From Paludibacteraceae bacterium (GTDB lineage Bacteria; Bacteroidota; Bacteroidia; Bacteroidales; Paludibacteraceae), in contig JAKSKV010000034.1 of the NCBI GenBank assembly GCA_024401555.1, positions 1-33,126 on the forward strand: 33,126 nucleotides of DNA. Reading direction: 5' to 3'. A program made the translations under genes and the position numbers. The notes below the pieces were generated by a model. That model was not told the DNA's origin and did no database searches. It saw only the letters and a list, made by a program, of their open reading frames with translations. Shown here one piece after another: positions 14,955-23,972 of this stretch (position 1 is the first letter of the stretch; every line of letters begins with the position of its first letter).

Positions 14955-15869
14955 TTACTTCACACCGATGAGCGGAGTGCTTTTGTCGCCCGCCATGTAG
15001 GTTGGCAACTTTCCGTCCCACTTTTCGATCGCGTATTGGCGAACGAGTAGTTCGTTGAGTGATTGGGCCACCACGCGGTTGTAGTATGCCTCACCGTCAC
15101 CCTTGATCTTCAAAGCGTTGGCCTCACCTTGAGCCTTGGCGATCTCGATTTTAGCGTTGGCCTCCGCCTCTTTCACCTTGTTCTCCGCCTTCAAGGCATT
15201 TTGTACCGCCTCGTTCTTGGCGTTGATGGCTTGAGCCAAAGAGTTAGGAGGGGTGATTTGGGAGGTGAACTCCTCTACGACAAATCCCTCGTTGGAGAGT
15301 GATTGCTCCAATCTCTTGCGTACCTCGTTCTCGAAACCTCCACGGTTGGCCATTAATGAGTCGGAGGTGTATTGGTTGGCGCATGTACGGTATGCCTCGT
15401 AGATGCAGGTGCGGATGTAACCATCCTCGATGTCACGGAGCGACTTTCTGTACTTGACGAATACCTTCTCGGCCATATCTGGGTTGAGGCGATAGGCGAT
15501 GGTTGGATCCATGGTGAAGGTACTTGCGTCCTTTGCGTTCACTGAGAATGGCTCGTAGGTCTTACGTTGAACGTAGATAGGGTACTCGAATACATTTTGG
15601 GTGATAGGGTTATACCATACCCAACCTTTACAAGTACCGATGACGCCACCTCTCTTGTCATCATCGCTTGACCATTTGTAGAATTTCAAACCTACGGATC
15701 CAGAGTCGATGGTGGTACAGCTGTTGCCTAAAACGATTAGGAGAAGGATTCCGATTACGACTGGAACTGTCAATGATTTCAAGAACCCTGGGATTCCGCT
15801 GTTGTTTAAATCTTCAGTCGAGATGCTGAATGAGTTTCTGTTATTTGCCATGTGTTTATTACTTGCCAT
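14955..15869 (-). CDS. SPFH/prohibitin-type membrane protein
   Basis: 304 residues. One transmembrane segment (about 34-51, VPVVIGILLLIVLGNSC) precedes an SPFH/band 7 domain. A long charged coiled-coil region (about 215-262, many Ala/Glu/Lys) and a GEAYYNRVVAQSL-type flotillin/prohibitin end follow. SPFH proteins oligomerise into large membrane rings that often partner proteases or organise membrane domains. Two possible starts exist (15869 or the ATG six codons on, 15851). It is nine bases after the acyl-CoA synthetase and probably cotranscribed with it; prfB follows 33 bases downstream. Confidence 0.9.
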   Translation of the reverse strand: MASNKHMANNRNSFSISTEDLNNSGIPGFLKSLTVPVVIGILLLIVLGNSCTTIDSGSVGLKFYKWSSDDDKRGGVIGTCKGWVWYNPITQNVFEYPIYVQRKTYEPFSVNAKDASTFTMDPTIAYRLNPDMAEKVFVKYRKSLRDIEDGYIRTCIYEAYRTCANQYTSDSLMANRGGFENEVRKRLEQSLSNEGFVVEEFTSQITPPNSLAQAINAKNEAVQNALKAENKVKEAEANAKIEIAKAQGEANALKIKGDGEAYYNRVVAQSLNELLVRQYAIEKWDGKLPTYMAGDKSTPLIGVK

Positions 15870-15878
15870 AGTTTGAAA

Positions 15879-17693
15879 TTAAATATACATATTCTCTATT
15901 GCTTGCTCATAGTGTTGGTTGATCACCTTTCTCTTGAGTTTCAAGGTGAGGGTCAACTCGCCGTTGTCAGGCGTGAAGGGTTGTGCCAAAAGGGTGAATT
16001 TCTTCACCTGCTCGTAGGCGGCCAGCTCCTTTTGGGCTTGTTGTATTCTCGCCTCGATGAACTCGACGATCTTAGGATTTTGGATCAACTCCTCGCGAGA
16101 GTTGAACTTGATCTTCGCAGCTTCGGCGTAAGCCTCCAATGCGGGGAAGGCAGGTACGATGAGTGCGGATACATATTTGCGTTGGTCGCCGATGATGGCG
16201 GCTTGTTCGATGTACTTGTCCACGCAGAGGCAGTTCTCCACCTGTTGAGGCGCCACATATTTACCGTTGGATGTCTTGTATAGCTCTTTGATACGCTCGC
16301 GGATCACCAATCGGCCCTTCTCGGTCAGGTAACCGGCGTCACCGGTTCTGAACCATCCGTCAACGAAACTCTCCGCATTCGCTTGTGGCTTGTTGTAGTA
16401 TCCTTCGGTAATGGTCTTTCCTCTCAATAGGATCTCGTCGTTCTCGCCGATTTTCACCTCTACCTCAGGCATTACGTCGCCGGCCGACTCCACCTCGTAG
16501 TCGCGGTTGTATGGGTTGTAGCAGGATACGGTGGCACAAGACTCGGTCAGACCGTAGCCGACGCAGATATTGAGGCCGACGCTGTGCAGGAAGATGTTCA
16601 CGTCGTTGGAGAGCGCCGCTCCGGCGGTAGGGAAGAATCTTCCGTTGTCCAATCCGATCACCTTTTTCAACACCTTGAAAAGGGTGTTGCTATAGATCCA
16701 GTATTGGAAGGCCAATAGGGTAGGCACCTTCTTGTCGTAGCGTCTGTATTCAAGGTTGCGCTCCCTTCCGATACGGATGGCGCGGCGCATTAACTTCTGC
16801 ATGAATGGAGAGAAGGAGTCGATTTTATCGTTCACGCCGATATAAACCTTCTCCCAGAATCGGGGAACGGCGCACATCATGGTAGGTCTTACCTCCTTGA
16901 TGATGGTTTGGATCTCCTTCGGATTCTTGTTGATATATACGACTACGTTGTTGTGTATGCAAAAATAGGTCCAAGCGCGCTCGAAGATGTGGCTGAGTGG
17001 CAAGAAGCAGACGGATGTGTCCTTATCCGTGATGTTCGTTAACCTCAGATTGTGGATCTTGATGACTTGTTGGTAATTGCACTGCTTGATGATCACACCC
17101 TTAGGTTCTCCGGTGGTGCCGGAGGTGTAGATGAGGGTAGCGATGTCGTCCATGGAGAGATTTTGTTGACGCTCCGCCAAAATTTCGGACGCCTTAGCAG
17201 ACTCATGTCCATGTTTCATGAAATCCTCGAGAGAGAGAGCCGCATCCACGCCCTTTAATTGGATGGATGGATCGATAGCGACGATTTTTTTGAGGAATTG
17301 GGATTGTTGGAGCACCTCTACGGCGCAGTCGTACTGGTACTGTTCACCTGCGAAGATGAGAGAGATCTCGGCGTCGTTGATGATGTAGTCAATCTGAGCG
17401 GCGGATGAGGTAGCGTACATCGGTACAGAAGTACATTTCACTGCCAAGACCGCCAAGTCGATGGCTACGATATCCGTCATGTTTTGTGAGAAGATGGCGA
17501 TGCGGTCATTCTCCTTGACACCCATCTCGATCAACGATTTAGCGATGACTTCCACTTGTTGCGACAATTCGCCCCAAGTGATTGATTCCCAATGCCCGTT
17601 TTGGTCGTTTCTTTTCTTCAAAACGGTTCTGTTCGCGTATTTTTTCGCCTTTTCGAAAGCGAGCTTTCCTAAATGGATTGGTTCTTCCATCAT
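15879..17693 (-). CDS. Long-chain fatty-acid--CoA ligase (AMP-forming)
   Basis: 604 residues, the FadD15-type length. It has the AMP-binding P-loop TLIYTSGTTGEPKGVIIK, the GYGLTESCATVSCYN motif, and the C-terminal WFRTGDAGYL and RIKELYKTSNGKYVAPQQVE hinge region. The enzyme activates fatty acids to acyl-CoA through an acyl-AMP. The position beside rnc-fabF-acpP links it to lipid metabolism. The start MMEEPIHLGK allows one of two adjacent ATGs. Confidence 0.93.
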   Translation of the reverse strand: MMEEPIHLGKLAFEKAKKYANRTVLKKRNDQNGHWESITWGELSQQVEVIAKSLIEMGVKENDRIAIFSQNMTDIVAIDLAVLAVKCTSVPMYATSSAAQIDYIINDAEISLIFAGEQYQYDCAVEVLQQSQFLKKIVAIDPSIQLKGVDAALSLEDFMKHGHESAKASEILAERQQNLSMDDIATLIYTSGTTGEPKGVIIKQCNYQQVIKIHNLRLTNITDKDTSVCFLPLSHIFERAWTYFCIHNNVVVYINKNPKEIQTIIKEVRPTMMCAVPRFWEKVYIGVNDKIDSFSPFMQKLMRRAIRIGRERNLEYRRYDKKVPTLLAFQYWIYSNTLFKVLKKVIGLDNGRFFPTAGAALSNDVNIFLHSVGLNICVGYGLTESCATVSCYNPYNRDYEVESAGDVMPEVEVKIGENDEILLRGKTITEGYYNKPQANAESFVDGWFRTGDAGYLTEKGRLVIRERIKELYKTSNGKYVAPQQVENCLCVDKYIEQAAIIGDQRKYVSALIVPAFPALEAYAEAAKIKFNSREELIQNPKIVEFIEARIQQAQKELAAYEQVKKFTLLAQPFTPDNGELTLTLKLKRKVINQHYEQAIENMYI

Positions 17694-17716
17694 TTGTTTG
17701 TATTTGTGGTAAGGGG

Positions 17717-18547
17717 TTAACCCTCTTCCGTATTTTGTCCTTTCTTGGTCTTCAACTCCTTCTGGAATTCTGGATCTTCGGTCAACTTGTAATAAGCGAT
17801 CCGGGAGGCCATCTGTTGCGACTCCTTTTTGGAGTAGCCAGTGCCGAAGCCTCCATGTTTGTGGTTGATGATGACTTCTGTCTTAAAGATGATGTTGTGG
17901 TTGTCGTCCTTCGATTCCTCCACGACCTTATAATCAATGCGAAGATGTCTCTTTTGGCACCATTCGATGAGTTTGGATTTGTAGTCGTGGTCGCTGTTCA
18001 ATTCCACCGACATATCCAAATAATCCTTCATGATGTGGTGCTCCCAGTAGTAATAACTGAATTCAAATCCTTTGTCCAAATAGATGGCACCCATCAACGC
18101 CTCCAGCGCGTTTCCGTTCACATTGAAGTTATGGGTTTTGTTCAAGGCGGAAGATTTCACCAATTTCTGTAGGTTCATCTTTTCCGCCACCCTGTTTAGG
18201 GTGCCGCGTTGCACGAGTTTGACGCGCATATTGGTCAGTTCCCCCTCGTTGGCCTCTCTGTACCGTTTGTAGAGAATATCGGAAACGATGGTCTCGATAA
18301 CGGCGTCACCGAGGTATTCCAGTCTTTCGTTGGATTTTGACTCCCGTTCTTTCTTGGATAAGATGGATTTGTGGGAGAGTGCGACAGTGTAATACTCTAA
18401 TGTGTGGGGTGTGAAGCCTAACTGCTTCTGGATGACCAAATAGCCCTCCTTCGGTTTAACCCAAAGAAGTCTAAACCGGTTCAGCGCTTCTTTTATGAGG
18501 AATTTAACCTTCAAACTTCTTGAATATGATGGTTGCGTTATGACCAC
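17717..18547 (-). CDS. rnc: Ribonuclease III
   Basis: The catalytic signature NERLEYLGDAVIE is in the RIIID domain (about 40-185), followed by a double-stranded RNA-binding domain with KKESQQMASRIAYYKL near the end. It processes rRNA precursors and structured RNAs. The only ATG in frame gives a 44-base overlap with fabF. A TTG at 18514 (codon 12) would shorten this to 11 bases and gives an N terminus (LKVKFLIKEALNRF) more like the family, so the true start is uncertain. Confidence 0.93.
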   Translation of the reverse strand: MVITQPSYSRSLKVKFLIKEALNRFRLLWVKPKEGYLVIQKQLGFTPHTLEYYTVALSHKSILSKKERESKSNERLEYLGDAVIETIVSDILYKRYREANEGELTNMRVKLVQRGTLNRVAEKMNLQKLVKSSALNKTHNFNVNGNALEALMGAIYLDKGFEFSYYYWEHHIMKDYLDMSVELNSDHDYKSKLIEWCQKRHLRIDYKVVEESKDDNHNIIFKTEVIINHKHGGFGTGYSKKESQQMASRIAYYKLTEDPEFQKELKTKKGQNTEEG

Positions 18548-19754
18548 CGAATCCGAATGTGTTGGACATTGCGGCCCTTACCTCCCTCTTCTTCGCTTGG
18601 TTGAAAGTGAAGTCCAGGTTGTAATCGATGTCTGGGTCCTTGTCCTCCTCGTCATGGTTGATGGTCGGAGGTACGATGCCCTCCTTGATAGCTAAGATGC
18701 TGGCGATCGCCTCGATGGCGCCGGTACCGCCCAAGAGGTGTCCGGTCATGGATTTGGTGGAGCTTAAACTCATCTTGTAGGCGTGGTCGCCGAATACTTT
18801 CAAGATGGCCTTCACCTCGGAGACGTCACCCACTGGTGTGGATGTTCCGTGCATGTTGATGTAATCGATCTCCTCTGGTTTCATTCCAGCGTCTTCCAAC
18901 GCTCTTTCCATTACTAAGACGGCACCCTCTCCGTCGGGGTGGGTGGCTGTCATGTGGTAAGCGTCGGCGGATGCGCCGATACCAACAACCTCCGCATATA
19001 TTTTCGCGCCGCGTTTGATGGCGTGCTCGTACTCCTCGAAGATGAGGCTTCCAGCGCCTTCACCCATTACGAATCCATCTCTGGATTTGCTGAACGGACG
19101 GGACGCGTGTTGCGGATCATCGTTTCTCGTAGAGAGCGCGTGCATGGCGTTGAATCCTCCGATACCGCTTCGGGTAACGGCTGTCTCCACACCTCCTGTG
19201 ATCATCACATCCGCTCTGCCCAGTCGAATTTGGTCGAATGCGACGCTCAATGCATGTGTCGATGACGCACAAGCGGATACGGTACCGAAATTCGGACCAC
19301 GGAACTTGTACATCATCGAAATATGTCCGGCCGCCATATCGGCGATCATTCTCGTGATGTAAAACGGATTAAATTTTCCACAGGATTGGAATTCTTCAAA
19401 GCCTAACTCCAAAGAGGTGATGCCTCCAATGCCGGAGGAGAAAATCACGCCACCTCTGTTGGTGTCTAATTTCTCTAAATCAAAATTGGCGTCGTCCATA
19501 CTCTGTTTCGCCGCTACCATGGCGAGTTGGACGTGTCTGTCGTACTTTCTTGCCTCCTTCTTCTCGAAGTGATCCAATGGATCGAAATTCTTCACCTCGC
19601 AGGCGAACTGGGTACGGAAATTAGTAGCGTCAAAGAGCGTAATGGGAGCGGCACCGCTCACGCCATTAAGTAAAGCGTTCCAATATGATGGAACATCATT
19701 TCCAACTGGTGTAATCGCACCAACTCCCGTTATTACAACTCTTCTAAAATTCAT
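18504..19754 (-). CDS. fabF: 3-oxoacyl-ACP synthase II
   Basis: 416 residues. It starts RRVVITGVGAITPVGN, with the nucleophile in VSACASSTHAL (Cys162) and the two catalytic His motifs HGTSTPVGD and MTGHLLGGTGAIEA. KAS II elongates acyl-ACP by condensation with malonyl-ACP. It lies 20 bases after acpP, the usual acpP-fabF order, and overlaps the start of rnc. Confidence 0.97.
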   Translation of the reverse strand: MNFRRVVITGVGAITPVGNDVPSYWNALLNGVSGAAPITLFDATNFRTQFACEVKNFDPLDHFEKKEARKYDRHVQLAMVAAKQSMDDANFDLEKLDTNRGGVIFSSGIGGITSLELGFEEFQSCGKFNPFYITRMIADMAAGHISMMYKFRGPNFGTVSACASSTHALSVAFDQIRLGRADVMITGGVETAVTRSGIGGFNAMHALSTRNDDPQHASRPFSKSRDGFVMGEGAGSLIFEEYEHAIKRGAKIYAEVVGIGASADAYHMTATHPDGEGAVLVMERALEDAGMKPEEIDYINMHGTSTPVGDVSEVKAILKVFGDHAYKMSLSSTKSMTGHLLGGTGAIEAIASILAIKEGIVPPTINHDEEDKDPDIDYNLDFTFNQAKKREVRAAMSNTFGFGGHNATIIFKKFEG

Positions 19755-19774
19755 AGCAGAACTTTAACTATGAT

Positions 19775-20011
19775 TTATTTCAATTGACCTTCGATCAACT
19801 CGATTGCCTCGCCTACTGTAGTAATCTTCTCAGTTTGATCGTCTGAAATGGTGATTCCGAACTCCTTCTCGAACTCCATGATCAACTCAACAGTATCCAA
19901 TGAATCAGCACCCAAATCGTTGGTGAAGCTTGCCTCGTTGGTTACCTCGTTCTCATCTACACCCAATTTCTCTACGATAATAGATTTTACTTTTTGTGCT
20001 ACTTCTGACAT
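19775..20011 (-). CDS. acpP: Acyl carrier protein
   Basis: 78 residues, acidic, with the phosphopantetheine attachment site [11 protein letters not shown] (Ser37). It carries the growing acyl chain in fatty acid synthesis. It is first in the acpP-fabF-rnc run and is divergent from purN. Confidence 0.97.
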   Translation of the reverse strand: MSEVAQKVKSIIVEKLGVDENEVTNEASFTNDLGADSLDTVELIMEFEKEFGITISDDQTEKITTVGEAIELIEGQLK

Positions 20012-20176
20012 AATCTTAATTTTTTAGTTAATAATTTATGTGTTAAATTTGCGGTGCAAAGAAACACAATATTTGCGACATAGCGTGTGGTTATTTCGAT
20101 AAAAAATGCGAAAAATTGCACAAATTGCCCCGAATGTGTATCTTTTTTTACCTTTTCAAACTAATTGCAAAGTTAT
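20012..20176. promoter_or_regulatory. Divergent acpP/purN intergenic region
   Basis: 165 bp between the acpP and purN starts must hold both promoters. On the minus strand a near-consensus -7 box (TTTCTTTG, 20064-20057) lies about 45 bp before acpP; it lacks the usual A at position 2. No convincing box was found for purN. Confidence 0.45.
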
Positions 20177-20746
20177 ATGAAGAAAAATTTGGCCATTTTC
20201 GCCTCTGGATCAGGATCGAATGCCGAAAATATCATTACTTATTTTTCGGGGAATAAAAATGTAAACTTTCCTTTTATATTATGTAATAAGGAGGATGCCT
20301 ATGTGAAAGTCCGTGCTGAAAGATTGGGAATTCCTTTCAGGTATTTCACCAAAGAGGAGTGGAAAGATGGCACGGTGATGGGCTGGTTGCGTGAGGCCAA
20401 TATTGATTATATCATTTTGGCGGGTTTCTTGCTGAAAGTGCCTAATGAGATGATCGAGGCCTATCCGAATAAGATCGTGAACATCCATCCTGCTTTGTTG
20501 CCAAAGTATGGAGGCAAGGGAATGTATGGTATGCATGTCCACGAGGCGGTCGTGGCGGCTGGCGAGAAGGAGAGTGGCATCACCATCCACTATGTGAATG
20601 AGAACTTGGATGCGGGTCAGATTATCTTCCAGGCGAAGGTGAAGGTGACTCCTACTGATACCCCGGATGATGTGGCGCACAACGTCCACGCCTTGGAGTA
20701 TGAGTATTTCCCTCAGGTGATCGCGCAGGTGATTGGGGAGAAATAG
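20177..20746 (+). CDS. purN: Phosphoribosylglycinamide formyltransferase
   Basis: 189 residues from the ATG at 20177; a TTG four codons upstream is less likely. Features include NLAIFASGSGSNAENI (phosphate loop), the formyl-folate region ILAGFLLKVP, and the catalytic segment KIVNIHPALLPKYGGKGMYG (Asn/His pair), with the later Asp in ENLDAGQIIF. It transfers a formyl group to GAR in purine synthesis. A bidirectional terminator follows. Confidence 0.95.
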   Translation: MKKNLAIFASGSGSNAENIITYFSGNKNVNFPFILCNKEDAYVKVRAERLGIPFRYFTKEEWKDGTVMGWLREANIDYIILAGFLLKVPNEMIEAYPNKIVNIHPALLPKYGGKGMYGMHVHEAVVAAGEKESGITIHYVNENLDAGQIIFQAKVKVTPTDTPDDVAHNVHALEYEYFPQVIAQVIGEK

Positions 20747-20767
20747 TTGATATAGACCTAAAAACAA

Positions 20768-20815
20768 AACAGCAGAAGTCTTCGCTTTCGTGCGAGTCTT
20801 CTGCTGTTATTATTT
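20768..20815 (+). terminator. Bidirectional terminator between purN and the small convergent ORF
   Basis: AACAGCAGAAG (20768-20778) pairs with CTTCTGCTGTT (20798-20808) and a T-rich run follows. An A-rich run on the other side lets it also act on the minus strand. Confidence 0.85.
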
Positions 20816-20831
20816 TTACCAAATCACAAAA

Positions 20832-21011
20832 TCACTCCTCTGTCTCCTTGTAAGGATGCTTCTTGGCATATTCGTAGTCCTCTTCGGTGATGACGTAGCG
20901 GTACTCGTAGTGTTCGGATTGGCCGATTCTGGAGTAGTTCTGGATATTGCCTAACATGCTTCTCTCCTTGTTTTGGAAGCAATCATATTTGATGGTGTCG
21001 TCAAATACCAT
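20832..21011 (-). CDS. Small hypothetical protein, possibly the remnant of a longer gene
   Basis: 59 residues from the ATG at 21011, ending with the acidic, Tyr-rich YEYRYVITEEDYEYAKKH region. No family is recognised. The frame stays open upstream of the ATG for 24 codons to a stop next to an inverted repeat, and that upstream stretch is compositionally protein-like. The gene may therefore have lost its 5' end when the repeat or the neighbouring AlbA_2 gene arrived. Real translation is uncertain. Confidence 0.45.
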   Translation of the reverse strand: MVFDDTIKYDCFQNKERSMLGNIQNYSRIGQSEHYEYRYVITEEDYEYAKKHPYKETEE

Positions 21012-21092
21012 GAAAATTTTTTCATAACAAGAAATTTTAAGTGAATAACTACATTTACTTAACGGATAGGCGGCCGCTTTATTTTATCGTCC

Positions 21093-21146
21093 CTTCGACT
21101 CCGCTCAGGGATTGAAGCACTGGACGTTGGCTGAGCGGAGTCGAAG
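21093..21146. repeat. Inverted repeat of the dispersed intergenic type
   Basis: CTTCGACTCCGCTCAG (21093-21108) and its exact 16-bp reverse complement (21131-21146) surround a 22-bp spacer. This kind of CTTCGACT..CTCAG palindrome recurs between genes in many Bacteroidota genomes (recalled, not searched). No T run follows, so it is not a plain terminator. Confidence 0.8.
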
Positions 21147-21203
21147 CCAGTGGACGAGGTACAGTTAGGGAATCATTGAATGTGTTGTATTTCGTCGTAT
21201 GTT

Positions 21204-22625
21204 TCATGTGTTCCTATTCACGATCCATATTCCATTCTTTTTTGCACCCTTTCGAGAAATAACACCAAGTTTTTGAAGAATGGCTATATCTCTTTTGATT
21301 GTTGCATCACTAACATCCAAACTCGTTGCTATACTAGATCTGCTCAATCCACCATTTTTTTGTAACAAATCCAATATTATCATCTGACGGTCAGTTAATT
21401 TTATTGGGTCATTTATTGGGTCGTTTATTGGGTCATTTATTGGGTCATTTGAAAAATCCTTGAAACGAGAAACAGCGGAGGCTAGGAGAATAAAGTCATG
21501 TTTCGTGTATCTGATCGGACTGCTACCCATCTCTTCCATTTCACGGCACATTCTATCTACACCTTCGCCAAATTCCTTGACATACTTGTAGGCTTTCAAA
21601 TAGGCTGCGATTCTTTGGTTTCTGGAGAAATGAGTGTGGCGGATATTGTCTGTTCTTACTCTTCCTGGCAAACCTCCAGGACTTTCTACTACCAAACGAT
21701 CATCAAAGAGTTTAACCTGTATCTCTGTGCCGACTATGGAATAATCTCTATGACAGCAAGCATTGACGATCATCTCCTGAAGCACAAAGTCTGGATATTC
21801 CTTGTCGGTCGTAAACTTGGCATCAGGAGCGAGGTAGGTATGCTCCTTTATCTGGGTTCCAAGGTACTCCACGGCTTTTTCTATCTGTTGATGGATTGTC
21901 CCTGTGAAGGTTTTGTCTTTGATGACATTCATCTGGGCTCCAACTTTTTCGTCCGTTCCATCAAAACGAATGAAACGGACTTGGGCTCTCGGAAGGAAGT
22001 TTTGTGGATTCTTTCCGAAGAGTAGCAATGTGACCGCAGTAGGGAAGAGCTCTCCATTTTGTTCTGCCAAATAACCATGGTTCTCTTTGAGGAAATCCAT
22101 GGCTTTTTTCCCATAACCTAAGATGTCGCAATACTCTTGTACGAGATTCATGTCAACATCATCCATTTTTGCTCCACGGATATATGTGGATTCGTAAGAC
22201 ATCAATCCCTTGTCGCTCATCAATGCGAATCGATCCTCGAAAGAGAGTTTCTTGCTGCTATCTCCTATGCGTAGATATACTTCGTCATTCTGTGTGACAT
22301 GAACTTTGTCGCTTGCGTCAATATGGAATACAAGCACATGATTGTCTTTACCCTCAAAATCTTTGCATGGTATCAATTCTGCTCGAACGGGAACTGACGG
22401 CATACAAAAATCGAATGGCACTTTTTGTATCTCGTTAAGTTTCTGTACCTCAGCATCGATACCTTCTACACGTCTGGTTTTGTCAGAAACACCAATGACC
22501 ACATCACCACCATCGGCGTTGGCCATTGCTGTGATGATGATTGCTAAAGCTTTAGGTTCAATCTTGATACTCTTTCGGTCGAATGTTTGGCACTCTTCCT
22601 TTTCTAATATCTCTTGTATGGTCAT
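21204..22625 (-). CDS. AlbA_2 (Schlafen-type) ATP-binding regulator with C-terminal HTH
   Basis: 473 residues. An N-terminal AlbA_2/Schlafen-AAA-type domain (about 8-130, DRKSIKIEPKALAIIITAMANADGG) is followed by a C-terminal ATP-binding region with QEMIVNACCHRDYS (about 280) and FGEGVDRM. Next comes a run of four DPIN units (NDPINDPINDPINDPIK, near residue 400), then a winged-HTH (about 415-470, LSRSSIATSLDVSDATIKRDIAIL). Such proteins are usually annotated as RecG-like or as putative transcriptional regulators; the biological role is unknown and some sit in defence or mobile contexts. It is 26 bases downstream of the DEAD-box gene. Confidence 0.85.
   Translation of the reverse strand: MTIQEILEKEECQTFDRKSIKIEPKALAIIITAMANADGGDVVIGVSDKTRRVEGIDAEVQKLNEIQKVPFDFCMPSVPVRAELIPCKDFEGKDNHVLVFHIDASDKVHVTQNDEVYLRIGDSSKKLSFEDRFALMSDKGLMSYESTYIRGAKMDDVDMNLVQEYCDILGYGKKAMDFLKENHGYLAEQNGELFPTAVTLLLFGKNPQNFLPRAQVRFIRFDGTDEKVGAQMNVIKDKTFTGTIHQQIEKAVEYLGTQIKEHTYLAPDAKFTTDKEYPDFVLQEMIVNACCHRDYSIVGTEIQVKLFDDRLVVESPGGLPGRVRTDNIRHTHFSRNQRIAAYLKAYKYVKEFGEGVDRMCREMEEMGSSPIRYTKHDFILLASAVSRFKDFSNDPINDPINDPINDPIKLTDRQMIILDLLQKNGGLSRSSIATSLDVSDATIKRDIAILQKLGVISRKGAKKNGIWIVNRNT
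21401..21448. repeat. Four tandem 12-bp repeats inside the AlbA_2 gene
   Basis: Plus-strand unit TTATTGGGTCAT, four copies with one variant base (copy 2 ends GT). Being 12 bp, unit gain or loss changes the protein by four residues (DPIN) without a frameshift, so it can vary linker length between the ATPase part and the HTH. Confidence 0.92.
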
Positions 22626-22651
22626 ACTCCTATAGTATTTCTGATATGCAT

Positions 22652-23971
22652 TTACTTCGCCTCCTCAAAAATTGTCTTCATACCCTTGATCTTCTCCCCT
22701 CGGATTTTAGCGAGCAAACTATTTAATTTGGAACGCTTGACGGTAGCGAAGGAGGATTGCTCCTTGACCTCTATTCTGCCTAAATCCTCTTTATCCAACT
22801 CTCCCTTTTTGATGAGGAAGCCCGCAATGTCGCCCTTGCTCAGTTTGTCGCGTTTGCCCTTGCCGATGTAGAGCGAAGCCCACTCTGATGGTTGAGGCTT
22901 GGCGCACACCTCCGGCAGTTCGAAATCTGCCAATGTTTCATCCGCGAGGAAATCCGGCAGACGCTCTTCTCCGTGGAGGATGATATAGGCGTTTCCATCC
23001 GCGTACATACGGGCGGTACGGCCGTTGCGGTGGGTGTATGACTCCTTATTGATCGGGAGGTGATAGTGGACAACATTCTGGATTTCAGGAATGTCCAGAC
23101 CTCTGGAGGCCAAATCGGTGGAGACCAACAGGTAGGAGGTGCCGTTCCGGAATTGGAAGAGCGACTTCTCGCGGTCCACCTGCTCCATGCCGCCGTGGAA
23201 CATCTTGCAGTCCAATTTATTCTTCTTCAAATAGGTGGCGATGCGCTCCACCGACTCTCTGTAATTGCAGAAAATCAGGGTGGGTCGGTTGCCGATGGTG
23301 CAGACCAATTTTTGTAAGGTCTCCAATTTATCCTTGATAGGGGATTGTACCTTGTAAACCGTCAGTTCGCGCAAAGTTTCGGTATTTCCCAGGAAATCGA
23401 GCGACATCGGGTGGTGTATCTTGGTGAAAGCGGGGATCTCCTCCATCCTGGTGGCGGAGAGCAGCATTCGCTTTTTGATGCCTGTCAGTTGGGTGATGAC
23501 CGCCTCCATCTCCGCTTGGAAGCCCAATTCGAGCGATTTGTCGAATTCGTCCAAAATGAGGAACTTCACGGTAGAGGGGTCAAAACTCTCTTGCTTGATA
23601 TGGTCCAATATTCTTCCTGGCGTACCGACCACGAGTGCGGGGCGGGTGGCCAAGGCATTCTTCTCCATGTCAAAGGCGTGGCCGCCATAGCAGCAGGTCG
23701 CCTTCAACTCGCTTTTCAGTGAGCGGAACACCTCCTCGATCTGGATTGCCAGTTCTCGCGAAGGGGCGATGACCATCGCTTGGATACCATTGAAATCCTG
23801 TTTCATCTGCTTCAGCAAAGGGAGCAGAAAGGCGAGTGTCTTACCCGAACCTGTGGGGGAGAGGAGGATCACGTCGCGGCCCGATTCGTTGGCGCGGAGA
23901 GAGGCTTGCTGCATCTCGTTGAGTTCGTTGATGCCGATGGATTGAAGGGCGGATGTAATGATATCTGACAT
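22652..23971 (-). CDS. DbpA-like DEAD-box RNA helicase (DEFD variant)
   Basis: 439 residues. Motif I SPTGSGKT is at about 38-45, motif II reads DEFD instead of DEAD, motif III SAT is in MLLSATR, and motif VI is HRNGRTARM. The C-terminal part (about 360-430, GKGKRDKLSKGDIAGFLI and DLGRIEV) resembles the DbpA RNA-binding domain that targets 23S rRNA helix 92. A role in ribosome assembly is the natural inference. It is one base from the GT4 gene. Confidence 0.9.
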   Translation of the reverse strand: MSDIITSALQSIGINELNEMQQASLRANESGRDVILLSPTGSGKTLAFLLPLLKQMKQDFNGIQAMVIAPSRELAIQIEEVFRSLKSELKATCCYGGHAFDMEKNALATRPALVVGTPGRILDHIKQESFDPSTVKFLILDEFDKSLELGFQAEMEAVITQLTGIKKRMLLSATRMEEIPAFTKIHHPMSLDFLGNTETLRELTVYKVQSPIKDKLETLQKLVCTIGNRPTLIFCNYRESVERIATYLKKNKLDCKMFHGGMEQVDREKSLFQFRNGTSYLLVSTDLASRGLDIPEIQNVVHYHLPINKESYTHRNGRTARMYADGNAYIILHGEERLPDFLADETLADFELPEVCAKPQPSEWASLYIGKGKRDKLSKGDIAGFLIKKGELDKEDLGRIEVKEQSSFATVKRSKLNSLLAKIRGEKIKGMKTIFEEAK

Positions 23972-23972
23972 A

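Noticed and set aside
21093-21146. Inverted repeat as the end of an insertion sequence
   Set aside because: The arms face each other within 54 bp with no transposase or target duplication; it fits a dispersed palindromic element better.
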